Below, piece after piece: positions 22,566 to 34,119 of a stretch of 64,000 nucleotides of DNA. This stretch comes from Ligustrum vulgare (taxonomy: Eukaryota; Streptophyta; Magnoliopsida; Lamiales; Oleaceae). Made by a program: the position numbers and the translations under genes. Each line of letters starts with the position of its first letter. Positions within the stretch are counted from its first letter, which is position 1. Below the pieces are notes generated by a model. That model was not told where the DNA came from and did no database searches. It worked only from the letters and a program-made list of their open reading frames with translations. Location of the stretch: contig OY743179.1 in assembly GCA_963555705.1 (NCBI GenBank), positions 21,894,692 to 21,958,691 on the forward strand, read 5' to 3'.

Positions 22566-25161
22566 ATGGCTGATAACACCAGTTCCGCTCTGGATTCTTC
22601 TTCCTCAAACTCTCAGGTACCTCCACTGATGGGATGTAACACAACTCTCCTTTCAGCTCAAATTTAAACCAGACCCCATCTGTCAGACTGGATAATAGCA
22701 ATTTCCTATTGTGGAAGAATGTGATTTTCCCAATAATAAGGGGTCATAATCTGGAAGATTTCATCACACGCAAAGAAGTGTGTTCGGATAAAAGTATCAC
22801 TGTACAAGAAGGTACAAAAGTAGAGACGAGAACTAAAGAAAAATTAATCCAAGCTTTCTGGTATGAAAATCAACAGACCAGCTCCTAATTGGCTGGTTGT
22901 ATTCAACCATGACAGTTGAAATTGCAATGCGTGTAATGGGAGTTGCTACTTCAGCAGAACTATGGAAGGCAATACAAGATATTTTTGGAGTCCAAAACAG
23001 GGCTAGAGTTACCTTTTTGATTGGGGAATTTCAAAAAATCAGGAAAGGAACACAAAGTATTGATGCCTACCTAACTTCAGTAAAAGTTCTCACTGACAAC
23101 CTTGAAATAGCTGGAAGGAAAGTGCCTGAATCTAATCTATTTACTCAAATCCTAGCAAGACTAGATAAAGACTACACTCCCATAGTTGTTTAGCTAAACA
23201 GTAGAGAAAATCTGACTTGGGGAGAGCTGTAATCTACACTGATGATGTTTGGAAGTAGACAGGAACTACTAAAAATGCTACAAGGAATGATATGTTTGGC
23301 ATAAATCTTGGACAAGGAGTTGTAAATGTTGTCCAAAAATCTCCTAACTCTCAGCAGTTCTACAGGAATAGAGTTTACAATCAAGGAGAAAGATATGGAA
23401 GTACAACAGAGGAGGAAGAAGAGGAGGTAGGAACAGAGGTGGAATATTCAATCAAGGAGATAGACCCATTTGTCAAATCTATACAAAATCAGGACATAAA
23501 GCCAATGTTTGCAATTACAGGATGAGTCAAGCATACAATGGAAGTTCTCCTCAACAGAATACTTTTGGAAGCTATTCACCCTCTGCCTATGTTACCTCAC
23601 CTACTACTCTCAATAACACAGCTTGTTTTCCAGACACTGGAGCCAGTCACCAAGTCACTACCAGCATTGAAAATCTCAAACAAGATGAACCCTACTATGG
23701 ACAAGAACAGATAATGGTTGGAAATGGCAATCTCTTAAACATCTCTCACACTGGTAATTTTGCACTGTCTGCCTTATCTAAAAATAAACAACTCTTACTA
23801 AAAAACTGTCTTTGTGTTCCTAAAATGAAAAGGAACCTTGTTAGTGTGTCACAAATAACTTCAGATAACAAAGTATTCATGGAATTTCACTCTAACTACT
23901 GTTGTGTGATAGACAAATAAATGAGGGAAGTGATATTGGAAGGCAAGCTTAAGGGTGGACTCTATCAGCTCAATGCAACCATTCCAGAAACACAAACCAA
24001 GTCAACAATCACTCTAAATCAGCTTTTATCTGAGTCTAAGTTTGTTTACAATGTCAATAAAGATCCCAATATGTTAAACTTAGATGTCTAGCACAATAAA
24101 CTTGGTCATCCATCTAGTTCTATTCTCTTAGAAGTACTCAAGTCATATAATGTCAAAACTCCTATGAATAAAAAATCATTTTGTGAAGACTGTCAAGCAG
24201 GGAAGTCCCATCGCTTACCTTTCAATCTCTCTAATTCTCATGCAAAAACCCACTTGAATTAATCCACACAGATGTGTGGGGACCTGCCCCAGTTACCTCT
24301 AATTTTGGCTTTAGGTACTACATTGCTTTTGTTGATAACTATAGTAGGTATACTTGGATATACCACATGAAGAAAAAATCAGAAGCCTTTCACCTTTTTT
24401 TACAATTCAAAACACTTGTTGAAAATCAATTTAATAAAAAGATCAAAACTGTCCAATCTGATTTTGTTGGGGGGGGGGGGGGGGTGAATTTAGGAACTTT
24501 GTTCAAACTCTCACTTCAGTTTGTATCATTTTAGGACTCATGTCCCTACACTTCAAGCCAAAATGGTAGGGTAGAAAGGAAGCACAGACACTTGACAGAA
24601 ATTGGACTTACACACTACTCTCTCAAGCACAACTGCATCTAACCTTTTGGTGGGAAGCATTTCAAATAGCTATCTCTCTAAAAAACATATTGCCAACACC
24701 AACACTCAGTATGAAATCACCATTTGAAACCTTTCACCAAAAATCTGTTGACTATATGTTTCTAAAATCTTTCGGGTGTGCTTGTTTTCCCTGCCTAAGA
24801 CCATACCAACAACACAAATTCAGTTTTCATACAACTAAATGTGTGTTCATTGGATATATCCCAGCACACAAAGGTTACAAGTGCTTGAGTCAAGAAGGGA
24901 AAACTTACATATCTAGACATGTCATATTTAATGAGGAAGATTTTTCCTCCAAAAATCTCATGAGCCAAAGAACATATTCTAATTCTCATTTAAACACCTC
25001 AAACTCACTTAATCCTATCATACATCTTCCATTTCTCAACAATAATCCTGAATCCCAAAGAGCCGGTAGAGACACTCAAAGTATGCCAACACAAGCATCA
25101 CAACCCTCACTAAACCATTCTCACGCACCAACCACACAACCTCAAAACTTCAGTTGAAACT
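22566..25161 (+). pseudogene. C1 gag, protease and integrase
   Basis: Gag starts at 22566 (MADNTSSALDSSSS). A clear gag segment lies at 22897-23193 (ELWKAIQDIF, FLIGEFQKIRKGTQSIDAY). The zinc knuckle at 23470-23510 reads CQIYTKSGHKANVC, its second Cys changed to Tyr. The protease has DTGASHQVT at about 23633. Integrase HHCC finger: HNKLGHPSS and CEDCQAGK (about 24093-24205), preceded by TAG where Trp is usual. Catalytic core: HTDVWGP (about 24265), then VQSD cut by a G16 tract at 24469-24484 where NGGEF should be, and the Glu segment QNGRVERKHR (about 24560-24590) in another frame. The C-terminal part is at 24690-25157. Several frameshifts make it non-functional. Confidence 0.87.
24469..24484. 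repeat. G16 tract inside C1 integrase
   Basis: Replaces part of the DNGGEF motif and shifts the frame. Possible artefact. Confidence 0.9.
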
Positions 25162-25166
25162 GACCC

Positions 25167-26386
25167 TGTAACACCCCGAGATTCTATGGTTTATTATTAG
25201 TTATCATTACGAATTTTACCTAGATGCCTTAATATTTTTTTAGAAGTTGAGGGACTAAAAGAAAAAAAAGTTTTTGACGATAAATTTTTATTTTGGTTAG
25301 ATAATTAATTATATATAAAGAGATAATTACTATATCAATATTATACTCGTTTTGAAGATCATAATTGATTAGGAGTTATGACTTGATCACAAGTTATTTT
25401 GGATAAAGTCACGTCAAGTTATGTCTCATTGAAAGAATATATGTTTAAATAAAATACTTTGGATTTAATTGGTTTCAACAAATTTCACGCTGCCGGACTT
25501 TTCAATTTTAATTGGAATGGGATTCAAATTTTATGGTCAATTTCTATCACTAGTGCACGACATAACAAGTTTAATTATACTAGAACTCAATTTTTGAGCT
25601 GTAAATTACATCTATAAATACAGCCATTGAGTTAGTTGATTTATCACACAAAAATTTACTTTCTTGACGTAGAATTTTAGAAATACTTCGAAAGCATTTC
25701 GATCACAATATTTTTCAAGACAAAATCAAATACACGTTTTGAATCTTCAACGTGCAATTATATTCTCTTTCAAAATTCATTTGATCAATTACAAGGTAAG
25801 ATACATTACGTGCAAGAGGTATAATTCTAAATTCTTCATAATGTTTATATGATGTTACTTTTAATGCCTTAATACCTTCGGGTCTATGCTATGTTAAATA
25901 ATTCGGGATCGATGTGGGGATTTTTAAGTAATTCCTTGAGCTAGTTGTTATCGCGGTCAGATGCTCTAAACGAGGAAAATGTTTTGTATTAAATGTATCA
26001 TATATTTATATTATGTTGAATTGGAATTGGCACGTATCTTACTGGGTATTTTTATACTCACTCTTACTTTAAAATTTTTCAGGCTAGTTCGGGTCGATTG
26101 GATTGTGACAAAATAGTGATGTGGACTGCCAATGGGATTTGAAGAATTAAAGTTATAATTTTCCGATTTCAATTTTATTTAATGTTAGAGATATTTTTAT
26201 TTATTAAATAAAATTATTATGATTTGTAGGGAAATCTTTTAAATTTCATGTTTGGAAAGTTTTTGAATACCATTTATTTTTAAAGGTTTTGAGTATTTGG
26301 TTTTTACGGTTCCGCATTTATTTAAAGAAAACGAATTATTTATAGTAACACTCCGGGTTTAATTACGAAAAATCCGGGGCGTTACA
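25167..26386. mobile_element. Solo LTR S1, chromovirus-like, 1220 bp
   Basis: Begins TGTAACACCCCG and ends GGGGCGTTACA, giving short inverted ends typical of plant chromovirus (Ty3/gypsy) LTRs. Perfect 5-bp target duplication GACCC at 25162-25166 and 26387-26391. It contains no coding sequence, and no second LTR or internal region is present. Confidence 0.9.
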
Positions 26387-26391
26387 GACCC

Positions 26392-26955
26392 CCAACATAC
26401 TCACCCATACTTTTCACCACTCACTCTCCTTCAATACCCTCAACTGACACTTCCAACACCTTATCTCCAGAAATACCTAATAGCATAAACCCAAACACAG
26501 AACTAGAACAAGAGACCTTAACACCACAACCAATACCTGCAGCCAATCACCCTATGATTACAAGAGCCAAAGATGGAATTTTCAAACCTAAAGCCTTTAC
26601 TCAGATAACTCTTACTACTGATTTAACATAACCTATTACAACTAAAGAAGCCTAGGATTCAAAGTGTTGGAGGAAAGCCAAGAAGACTAAATATGATGCC
26701 CTAATTGAAAACAAAACCTGGGAACTTGTACCTTACAAGAAAGGTCTCAATATAGTTGGATATAAATGGGTATTTAAAGTAAAAAGAAATGGTGATGGCT
26801 CCGTACAAAGGTTGAAGGCAAGATTAGTTGCCAACAACTTTCATCAAACCTCAGGGGTGGATATTTATGAAACATTTAGTCTAGTTTGAAACATTCAACA
26901 CTCAAAATCATCTTAACAATGGCCATCAGCTTAAATTGACTCGTAAGGTAAGTTG
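26392..26955 (+). pseudogene. C1 reverse transcriptase, N-terminal part
   Basis: Contains MITRAKDGIFKPK, ALIENKTWELVP, GYKWVFKVKRNGDGS and RLKARLVAN (about 26558-26830), the copia RT entry region. TAA/TAG/TGA codons interrupt it near 26629, 26652 and 26887. It stops at the target duplication ATATC of N1 and resumes at 32263. Confidence 0.88.
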
Positions 26956-26960
26956 ATATC

Positions 26961-27559
26961 TATTAATATGTGATCCCCAAATTGAACAATTCATACTTGG
27001 AGGGCCTAATTAGCAACAAGCTTAAAGTTGGAGGACTTAAAGATGCAATTAGTGTTAGTATGCTTTTATTGTGGACCATTGATCAAGATCCTATGGTTAG
27101 GATTAAGTTGGCAATATATATATTCTTGACTTGGGCTCATTTGGCATAATGGCATGGAATAGAATAGATTAGCCCTCTCCCTCTCCTCTCTTGTGAAATC
27201 CACCCAAGTTCTCGCATCATGTAGAAAATACTTTGTAGCATAATTGAATCCTTGTATAGGCCAATTGGAAGTGCTATTGTGTAGTATGATGGTGCGGTGA
27301 TATTGTAGAGAATAGGGGTTGTGATTTGGTAATTCCTCGTGAAGGAATTGGCGCACGGTTTGTGTGCGGGAATCTTGTAAAGACTTTCATTGGAATTTGG
27401 CTAGTGGAACGGGTTCAATTCGGAGCCCCCCAGATGTAGGTGCGATTGGCACTGAACTGGGTCACTAAGATTGTGTTCTTTATTATTGTTGCGTTTTCTT
27501 GATCATTTCTTTATATTATCCGCGATAATCACAAATATTGGGACGCGAAATTCCGAACA
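26961..27559 (+). repeat. N1 5' LTR
   Basis: Begins TATTAATATGTGATCC and ends TTCCGAACA. The first dinucleotide is TA rather than TG in both LTRs, so the parent element already carried the change. Confidence 0.92.
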
Positions 27560-28530
27560 ACTGGCATCAGAGTCTTGCATGAGGATCAAGGACTTGGTGA
27601 ATTTTTGTGGTTGAAAAAGACATTACAAAAATCGAAGAAATCAAGAAAAGAAAAAATTGGAACCAAGAAAATTAGTCACCGACTGGAAGGAGTGTCAAGA
27701 ATCTGACAACAAGAAAGTGAAGTCTACTGGCCGTGAAGAAAGAAATTGAAACTAGCTGTTGGCCGACAAAAAGTCTGGAAGTGAAAAACTTGCCTAGAAG
27801 GGAAAGTGCACAAGTTGGCCAAAATCAAAAATCAAAAGATGAAGGCTTTCATCAACCAACTGAGGGGTAAAGGACTGGGCAGTGACCGACCAGGCGAGGG
27901 AGGAAGACGACCGATCGCGGAAGGTAGTGGCTGGATTTACTCGACTTTTGGCTTCCTGGCTGGAATGGAAAACCCGCAAATCCACCGGGAGGAAATGGCA
28001 AAAAGCAAAGGAAGGAACCGACCGGAAGAAGTAAGGAGAAGTCTCTGACTAAAATCTCATCTTCACTTCCGGCCATCCATCCGGTGAAGTAAAGGCACCA
28101 GCGAGACTGCGACGTCAAGGTGAACACTCGCCCGGAGTTTGGGTAGAACCAGGCGACGGCAGTGGCGGATTTGGCCGGAAAATTAAAGGTGCAACCGCGG
28201 CTGAAAACTCAAATTCCGGCCAAACGGAGACTCCAAATAAAAAATGGCCACCACCACTGAGATCGCGAGGACGAGGAGAATCTCCAACTATTTTCTTGAA
28301 AATTTTGTCCGAATTCCGGTGGCGGAGCAGGGGTGGCCGGTGGTGGTCCGGCGGCTGTCCGGCGAAATTTTGGCGAGCATATTTTGGGCAGTTTCATCAT
28401 CTCGACCTGCTGAGTCCATTTCCGAAGTTAGTTTTGCAAGATTCCAAACGCATAATACGAACACGCATTGTTCGCTCGGTGATATCCCTAAACTTTAATC
28501 TTTTTATTGTTTTACCTTGTTGGTAGCAAT
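27560..28530 (+). other. N1 leader: GC-rich, gene-fragment-like segment
   Basis: After the PBS (27560-27575) comes a leader that becomes markedly GC-rich between about 27880 and 28430, with CCGG-rich words such as GCCGGTGGTGGTCC. Open frames cross it in several phases (27806-28048, 28244-28498 and minus-strand frames), none with a domain I recognise. An abrupt composition change inside an AT-rich element can reflect capture of a host transcript fragment, but I cannot name a source. Confidence 0.45.
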
Positions 28531-28668
28531 CTGTTTAGGTTAATTATTTTTTGAAAATAATCACCTTGTTGGTAGCAACTTGTTTTGCTGAGCTATGTTC
28601 GATATTGATCTGTTATTGTTGCTTCTTGGACCTGTTAATTGTTTGATTGGATTAGATAGGGAGTGACG

Positions 28669-28863
28669 AGGTTAGTGTTTCTAGTTGGTACGATCAATGG
28701 TGGTTGATAACTACATTAGATACAAGTTTCCATTTAAATATGTCACTAAATGGAGTGACGAGGTTAGTGTTTCTAATTGATATGTTATTTCTATTGATCG
28801 GATCAGTGGTAATAAATAACTAGACTAGATACAAGTTTCCATTTAAATAAGTTACTAGCCACA
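28669..28863 (+). repeat. Internal direct repeat in N1, 2 units
   Basis: GGAGTGACGAGGTTAGTG and GATACAAGTTTCCATTTAAAT each occur twice (units at about 28669-28751 and 28752-28863). Confidence 0.75.
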
Positions 28864-29169
28864 TATGTGGGTCTAATGCTATATCAAACGTGAAATAAGT
28901 GTCTCTCTCCAAGTTTGGGTATCCAATGGTATTTAATCTTGACTAGAAATAGTAGTAAGATTATGGTAAATCTTGACTTGAAATAGTAGTGAGATTTGGG
29001 AGAGAGTTCTTGACTTATTTGTTGTTGTTTTGGTCACTTTATATGATTGTTATAAAGAGAAGCATGAACAGATAGATAGAGAGAGATGTGGAGTATGTGG
29101 TATCTTGTTCTAATTTGGACCCGAATGAGGATTATGTGTTATTAAATCCTGTTGACTCCTGTGATATAA

Positions 29170-29686
29170 ATTTAATTGTGAAATTTCATATGCATGAATG
29201 GCTACTTGATTTATAGCATATTTTCATGTTGCATCCCATATTGATTTGTTCAACAATTTGCATGAACATGACTTTGATCACGTTGTGTTGTGTAATTACA
29301 TTGCATGCAAGAGTGTTGGGATAGGTGATATTTCTGTTAAATTTGATGGGGGCTGTGTGCTCATTTTTAGTGGAGTTAGATATATTCATGAAATGAATAT
29401 GAATTTGATATATGTGGGTCAATTAGAAAAGATGGGGCTGACTGGTAAAATTGAGCATGGGCTCATGAAAATTATTAACGGTGTTCTTGTAACGTGTAAG
29501 AGAGTTACAAGAGATGGTGTATATGTTACCATTGTTTATGTGATTAGAGGTGTTGATTCCTCTGTTTCGTTTACCAACACAAATGACATGTATGAGTTGC
29601 ACACTACGGGTGCACGGATGAATGATAAGAAGCTTCTTGATGATATAGGTGCTGTTGTAGGAGACCGTGGGTCTTATGTACCTTGA
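29170..29686 (+). pseudogene. Copia protease fragment inside N1
   Basis: The open frame 29246-29686 reads CKSVGIGDISVKFDGG, YIHEMNMNLIYVGQLEKMG and KIEHGLMKIINGVL, the usual order downstream of the copia protease active site. Upstream, the expected Asp-Thr/Ser-Gly active site has decayed to Asp-Leu-stop near 29210. The sequence that should follow (integrase zinc finger) is not recognisable. This is the only coding trace in N1. Confidence 0.75.
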
Positions 29687-29689
29687 TGT

Positions 29690-31663
29690 GATAAATGCGG
29701 GTTATATGTAGACTGTATGTCTTATATGCATTTATGTGGTCATTGTGTGTGTGGTATGTTTCATAAAAGCTTGCTTGGAAATGACTATATGTCGGATTTG
29801 CTTTTATGTGATCGTCGTGTGCTTGGTAAGCAACGTCGTGTTTTTTTTTTTTTTTTCCTTCAGGTTTGTGATACTACTCATGATAGATTGCATAATAAAT
29901 GTGTTGATCATTTTATGCTGTAGACTTTTGGCTGTGCTTATATTTTCACCATTTGAGAATGGGGGGAAATGTTGAACCTATGGCTAGATATGTGTTTCTA
30001 GGATGTCCTCCGGAGGATTGATGATTATAGGTTATTGTGTAGAAGCCAAAAGGGTGGTTAGATCATGGAGTAGTGTGGTCACGGTTAATGAGGCTGATGT
30101 GTCATGTTCAGAACATGGTTTTTTGGTGCAATTGAGAGAAAAACAGCAAGGCAGTGCTAGTTATCAGTTGCAGGTGGAGTTGGTTATAGTGAAAGTACTA
30201 TCCCTACGCCTAGGGTACTCAGAGTGAGGTGAAGACTCCAATATTCAGCGTCCTGAAGATTAAAAGAGAGTGGTAATAGAATGATATGGATACACCCGTT
30301 ATAACCTATTTTTGGGTTGACTAGTTGTTGACTAGTGTGATAGAGTGATGAGACTCTGTGAGGATGAACAATCGATAGAGTGGATGGAGCAATGGATAGA
30401 GATGCGTTCTCTTGTTTTGAATCAAAAGGAGATATACCACTGGGAATGACCTTTGTTAGAGTACTAGACTAGATAAAGGGGTACACACATAAATTGAGGT
30501 GAAGGTTATATGAAAACTTTTGTTAGTAGTTTAGTTGGTCGCGACAACTTAAACAACCTGATGTGGAATTACATTTTTTATAAAAGTTTTCTTTTATGTT
30601 TCAACCTCTTGTTTTTGTGATAATAAAAACTTGTGCATGTGTGTTTTATCTTGAAATGTTCTAGTATGGTTTAAATGTTACCTGGTTGTGGTATATATGA
30701 TTTGATTCAGTTCATGTTGTTATAAATTGACGATATTGCTCTTGATTGATTCATTGTTGATAATTGTAAATGGAAAGTATTGAAATGTGTACATTGGATC
30801 TGAGGGGATATTTTGATGAGTCTTATGTGTATGTGCTATACATAATGTGATAGTGTGAGGATTTATATATGTATGTTATGTTGGGGATATAAGTAATTGG
30901 ATGGTGATTTTCCTCCTATGTGTTTCACTTTGGGTGATAGTTATGTGAGTTGCAAATCACATGTTTTTTGCACATAGTTCTATTATCCATGATTAAGTCT
31001 AAGTATATTGACATCATATGATTTAAACATTGTGGTTTTATTAGTGATATAATTATATACTTTGACTGTTAGCATGATATATATTTTTTTGGAAAAATCC
31101 AGTTTTTCACGGTTGCACTACACATAGAGATTATATATATTGCATTTTACTTGAGGTGTCACATGGTGTTGTAAATCCTGAATAAATGTTGTTATCACAT
31201 TCCTCAGATATGGTACTAGAGTCATGACATGGTAAAATTCAAGAGTTCATTTTAGACACAACGCGCACGTTTTTGTTCATATTTCCCTCTTCGTTTTAGC
31301 GATTCTTACAGCCATGTATAATCACTTGTAGTTGAATCGAGGCCATAGTGTAGGCTAGATTGGCAGTACTACTGTATAGTGTTTGGCGCGGTGTTAGTCG
31401 TTGTTAAGAAGGGTTGGATTCTGATTTCTTCAGAAGGAACGGTGGATGCGCAAGTTTGAAGTTTGTGGTTTGATTGTTGTACTCTTGAACATTGGTAAAA
31501 AGAGGTGAAGTCCAATTTTATTGGATTCTACGTTGAATTGTGACTAATTTCATTTACTTTCATTTGCAGGTATCGGGCGATGATGATGATGATTGAGCTC
31601 ATCCACTTAGCCTATAGTAATCAAGAGAGTTAGAGATTGCAATTTGGAGATCAAGGTGAAGTT
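29690..31663. other. N1 3' non-coding region
   Basis: No domain recognised. A purine run GGGGGGAAATG lies at about 29961-29971 and T-rich tracts near 29840. The last bases before the 3' LTR (GGAGATCAAGGTGAAG) could serve as the polypurine tract. Confidence 0.5.
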
Positions 31664-32262
31664 TATTAATATGTGATCCCCAAATTGAACAATTCATACT
31701 TGGAGGGCCTAATTAGCAACAAGCTTAATGTTGGAGGACTTAAAGATGCAATTAGTGTTAGTATGCTTTTATTGTGGACCGTTGATCAAGATCCTATGGT
31801 TAGGATTAAGTTGGCAATATATATATTCTTGACTTGGGCTCATTTGGCATAATGGCATGGAATAGAATAGATTAGCTCTCTCCCTCTCCTCTCTTGTGAA
31901 ATCCACCCAAGTTCTCGCATCATGTAGAAAATACTTTGTAGCATAATTGAATCCTTGTATAGGCCAATTGGAAGTGCTATTGTGTAGTATGATGGTGCGG
32001 TGATATTGTAGAGAATAGGGGTTGTGATTTGGTAATTCCTCGTGAAGGAATTGGCGCACGGTTTGTGTGCGGGAATCTTGTAAAGACTTTCATTGGAATT
32101 TGGCTAGTGGAACGGGTTCAATTCGGAGCCCCCCAGATGTAGGTGCAATTGGCACTGAACTGGGTCACCAAGATTGTGTTCTTTATTATTGTTGCGTTTT
32201 CTTGATCATTTCTTTATATTATCCGCGATAATCACAAATATTGGGCCGTTAAATTCCGAACA
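31664..32262 (+). repeat. N1 3' LTR
   Basis: 599 bp, about 98.7% identical by eye to the 5' LTR. Both LTRs carry the same 96-codon minus-strand open frame, which is a by-product of LTR identity and not a gene. Confidence 0.92.
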
Positions 32263-33472
32263 ATATCAAAAATGCCTTTCTAAAGGTGACTTCCTAGAAG
32301 AAGTTTACATGGAGCAACTAGAATGCTTTGTTGATCCTAAGGTTCCTTCGTCTGTATGCAGACTGAACAAAGCATTGTATGGTCTCAAGCAGGCCCCAAG
32401 AGCCTGGTTTGATAAACTGAAGAATACCTTCCTAAGTTGGGATTTCATACATTCGAAAGCAAATTCATCCCTATCCTTTTCAAGAAAGAAAAGTGGACTA
32501 ATTTTCACCCTAATCTGTTGATGATATAATCATCACTGATGAATATAGTGCTCAAAACCAGGAGATAATAGAGAAACTAAACTTTGAATTTTCTCTTAAA
32601 GATATGGGAGAGCTACATCAGTTTTTAGGAAGTGAAGTGATAAGGAATCAAGCGGGAATGTATGACTCCATGTAAATACACTGCAAACTTACTAAAGAGG
32701 TTTAACTTTCAAAACCTCAAACCCTATCCTACACCTATTTCTATGGGAGCAGTACTTAAAGAAGGTGGAGACCATCTTGCAAATCCTTCAATTTACAGGA
32801 GTGCAATGGGTTTACTTCAATATCTATCTCATAGCCTTCTAGACATCACTTACTCAGTTTACTCAGTTAATAAACTGAGCCAGTATCTGCAATTACCCAC
32901 TACAGCACATTGGATAGCACTCAAACGAATTTTCAGATACTTAAAAGGGAATAGAAAATCAAGAGTTGTGGCTTAAAAGAAACGAAATCCTACATCTCAT
33001 TGCCTACTCAGATGCTGATTGGGCAGCGTATCCTGATGATAGAAGGTCAGTGGGAGCTTATTGTGTCTATTTCTGGGAAAATCTCATATCTTGGTCATTA
33101 AAAAACACAAAGTGTTGTATCCAGATTAAGCACTAAATCTGAATACAGTGCACTTGCATTAGCTGTATCAGAATTGGCTTGGACACAACCTTTTTTAAAG
33201 AAATCAATTTGATCTTAAGCTCAGAGCCAATAGTGTGTTGTGACAATCATAGTGCAAGTGCACTGGCCTCCAATCCGGTTTATCGTGAATGTACAAAACA
33301 TATTGAACTTGATTTGCACTTCATCAGAGATAGAATCTTGACAAAAGAGATAGAGATAAGATACATACCAACAGCCGATCAAACTGCAGATATTCTCACC
33401 TGGGCCTTGTCTAGCAGTAGATTTGAAAAGTTAAAGAGTAAGCTTGGTGTCGCCTCACCGTCGCACAGCTTA
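32263..33472 (+). pseudogene. C1 reverse transcriptase C-terminal part and RNase H
   Basis: Resumes at the codons after the N1 target duplication with [14 protein letters not shown] and [12 protein letters not shown] (to about 32410). The YVDD box is degraded to SVDDIIIT near 32516. Then come LLKRFNFQNLKPYPTPIS (32683 on), SIYRSAMGLLQYLSHS, LKRIFRYLKG, and RNase H segments YSDADWAAY (about 33005) and CDNHSASALASNPVYRE to the end at 33472. At least three frame changes occur. Confidence 0.88.
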
Positions 33473-33482
33473 TAGGGGGAAT

Positions 33483-33897
33483 TGAAGAATTAAACCTTGC
33501 TGAACCATCAATTTCATATGAAGGAGGAAAAGGTGGGAGAGAAAACGCTGTTAGCCAATAAGAGTTGTAATATTATTTTTACAACTATATCTAGGTTCAC
33601 GCTTTTATAAGTAAGAAACACAACTTTATTTCCCTCTTCTTTCTGAAGCACGTTTTCTCTCCATCTCACACAATTACACCCTTTTCACACACTATCGAAT
33701 TCCATTGGATGGTACAACTTTTATTCTTTCATTTCTTTATTTTGTGGTTAGCCATTGATGTTGATCAATACGTGTACAATTTTGATTGTTGTCCTAGATT
33801 CTTCCTTTATGTGTATATATTCACTACTGTAATTTTGTAAGCAAATTCATTCGAATTAATCGATTTCTTCAATACACTTTATTATCAAATTTATCTT
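33483..33897 (+). repeat. C1 3' LTR
   Basis: Preceded by purine tract TATAGGGGGA (about 33472-33481). Starts TGAAGAATTAAACC. Confidence 0.87.
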
Positions 33898-34119
33898 TGG
33901 AGAAGGTTCTAAAACACCTATACCAGCTATACAGTCCAGACCTCCTACCCCAGCTAAAGGTTTCTACAGAGTTCTATGAACTTAAAGCCTAGATCTCAGA
34001 TTGTTCAGGTTTGATACTTTCACTCGAGGGCGCCATTCTGTTAATCCCCACAATTACTGCTTCCTATAAGATCAAAATGAAACCATGTATCTCTCTTTTA
34101 CTGCACACTGAAGATTTAT

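Larger units (their letters stand above)
26961..32262 (+). mobile_element. Non-autonomous LTR element N1, 5302 bp
   Basis: LTRs of exactly 599 bp each (26961-27559 and 31664-32262), flanked by a 5-bp duplication ATATC (26956-26960 and 32263-32267). By eye the two LTRs differ at about 8 of 599 positions, so insertion is recent relative to its neighbours. The internal 4.1 kb has a PBS-like CTGGCATCAGAGTC right after the 5' LTR, a GC-rich leader, a decayed copia protease fragment and long non-coding sequence. RT, RNase H and integrase are absent. It would need enzymes from another copia element. Confidence 0.9.
22121..33897 (+). mobile_element. Ty1/copia element C1 with two nested insertions
   Basis: LTRs at 22121-22548 and 33483-33897, a tRNA-iMet-type PBS just inside the left LTR, and a purine tract TATAGGGGGA just before the right LTR. 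The order gag-PR-IN-RT-RH is that of copia. Removing the solo LTR (25167-26386 plus one target duplication) and element N1 (26961-32262 plus one duplication) leaves an internal region of about 4.4 kb, normal for copia. The LTRs differ at many positions and by several indels, so C1 is older than N1. C1's own 5-bp target duplication could not be fixed, because the LTR 3' edge is ambiguous by about 10 bp. Confidence 0.9.

Noticed and set aside
24469..24484. G16 tract as a programmed frameshift site in copia integrase
   Set aside because: The tract replaces conserved codons rather than bridging two frames, the element is dead in many places, and similar tracts elsewhere in the window suggest artefact.
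27066..27356. Identical 96-codon minus-strand frames at 27066-27356 and 31769-32059, looking like a duplicated gene
   Set aside because: They lie at the same place in the two 599-bp LTRs of N1, so identity follows from LTR identity. No domain is recognisable.
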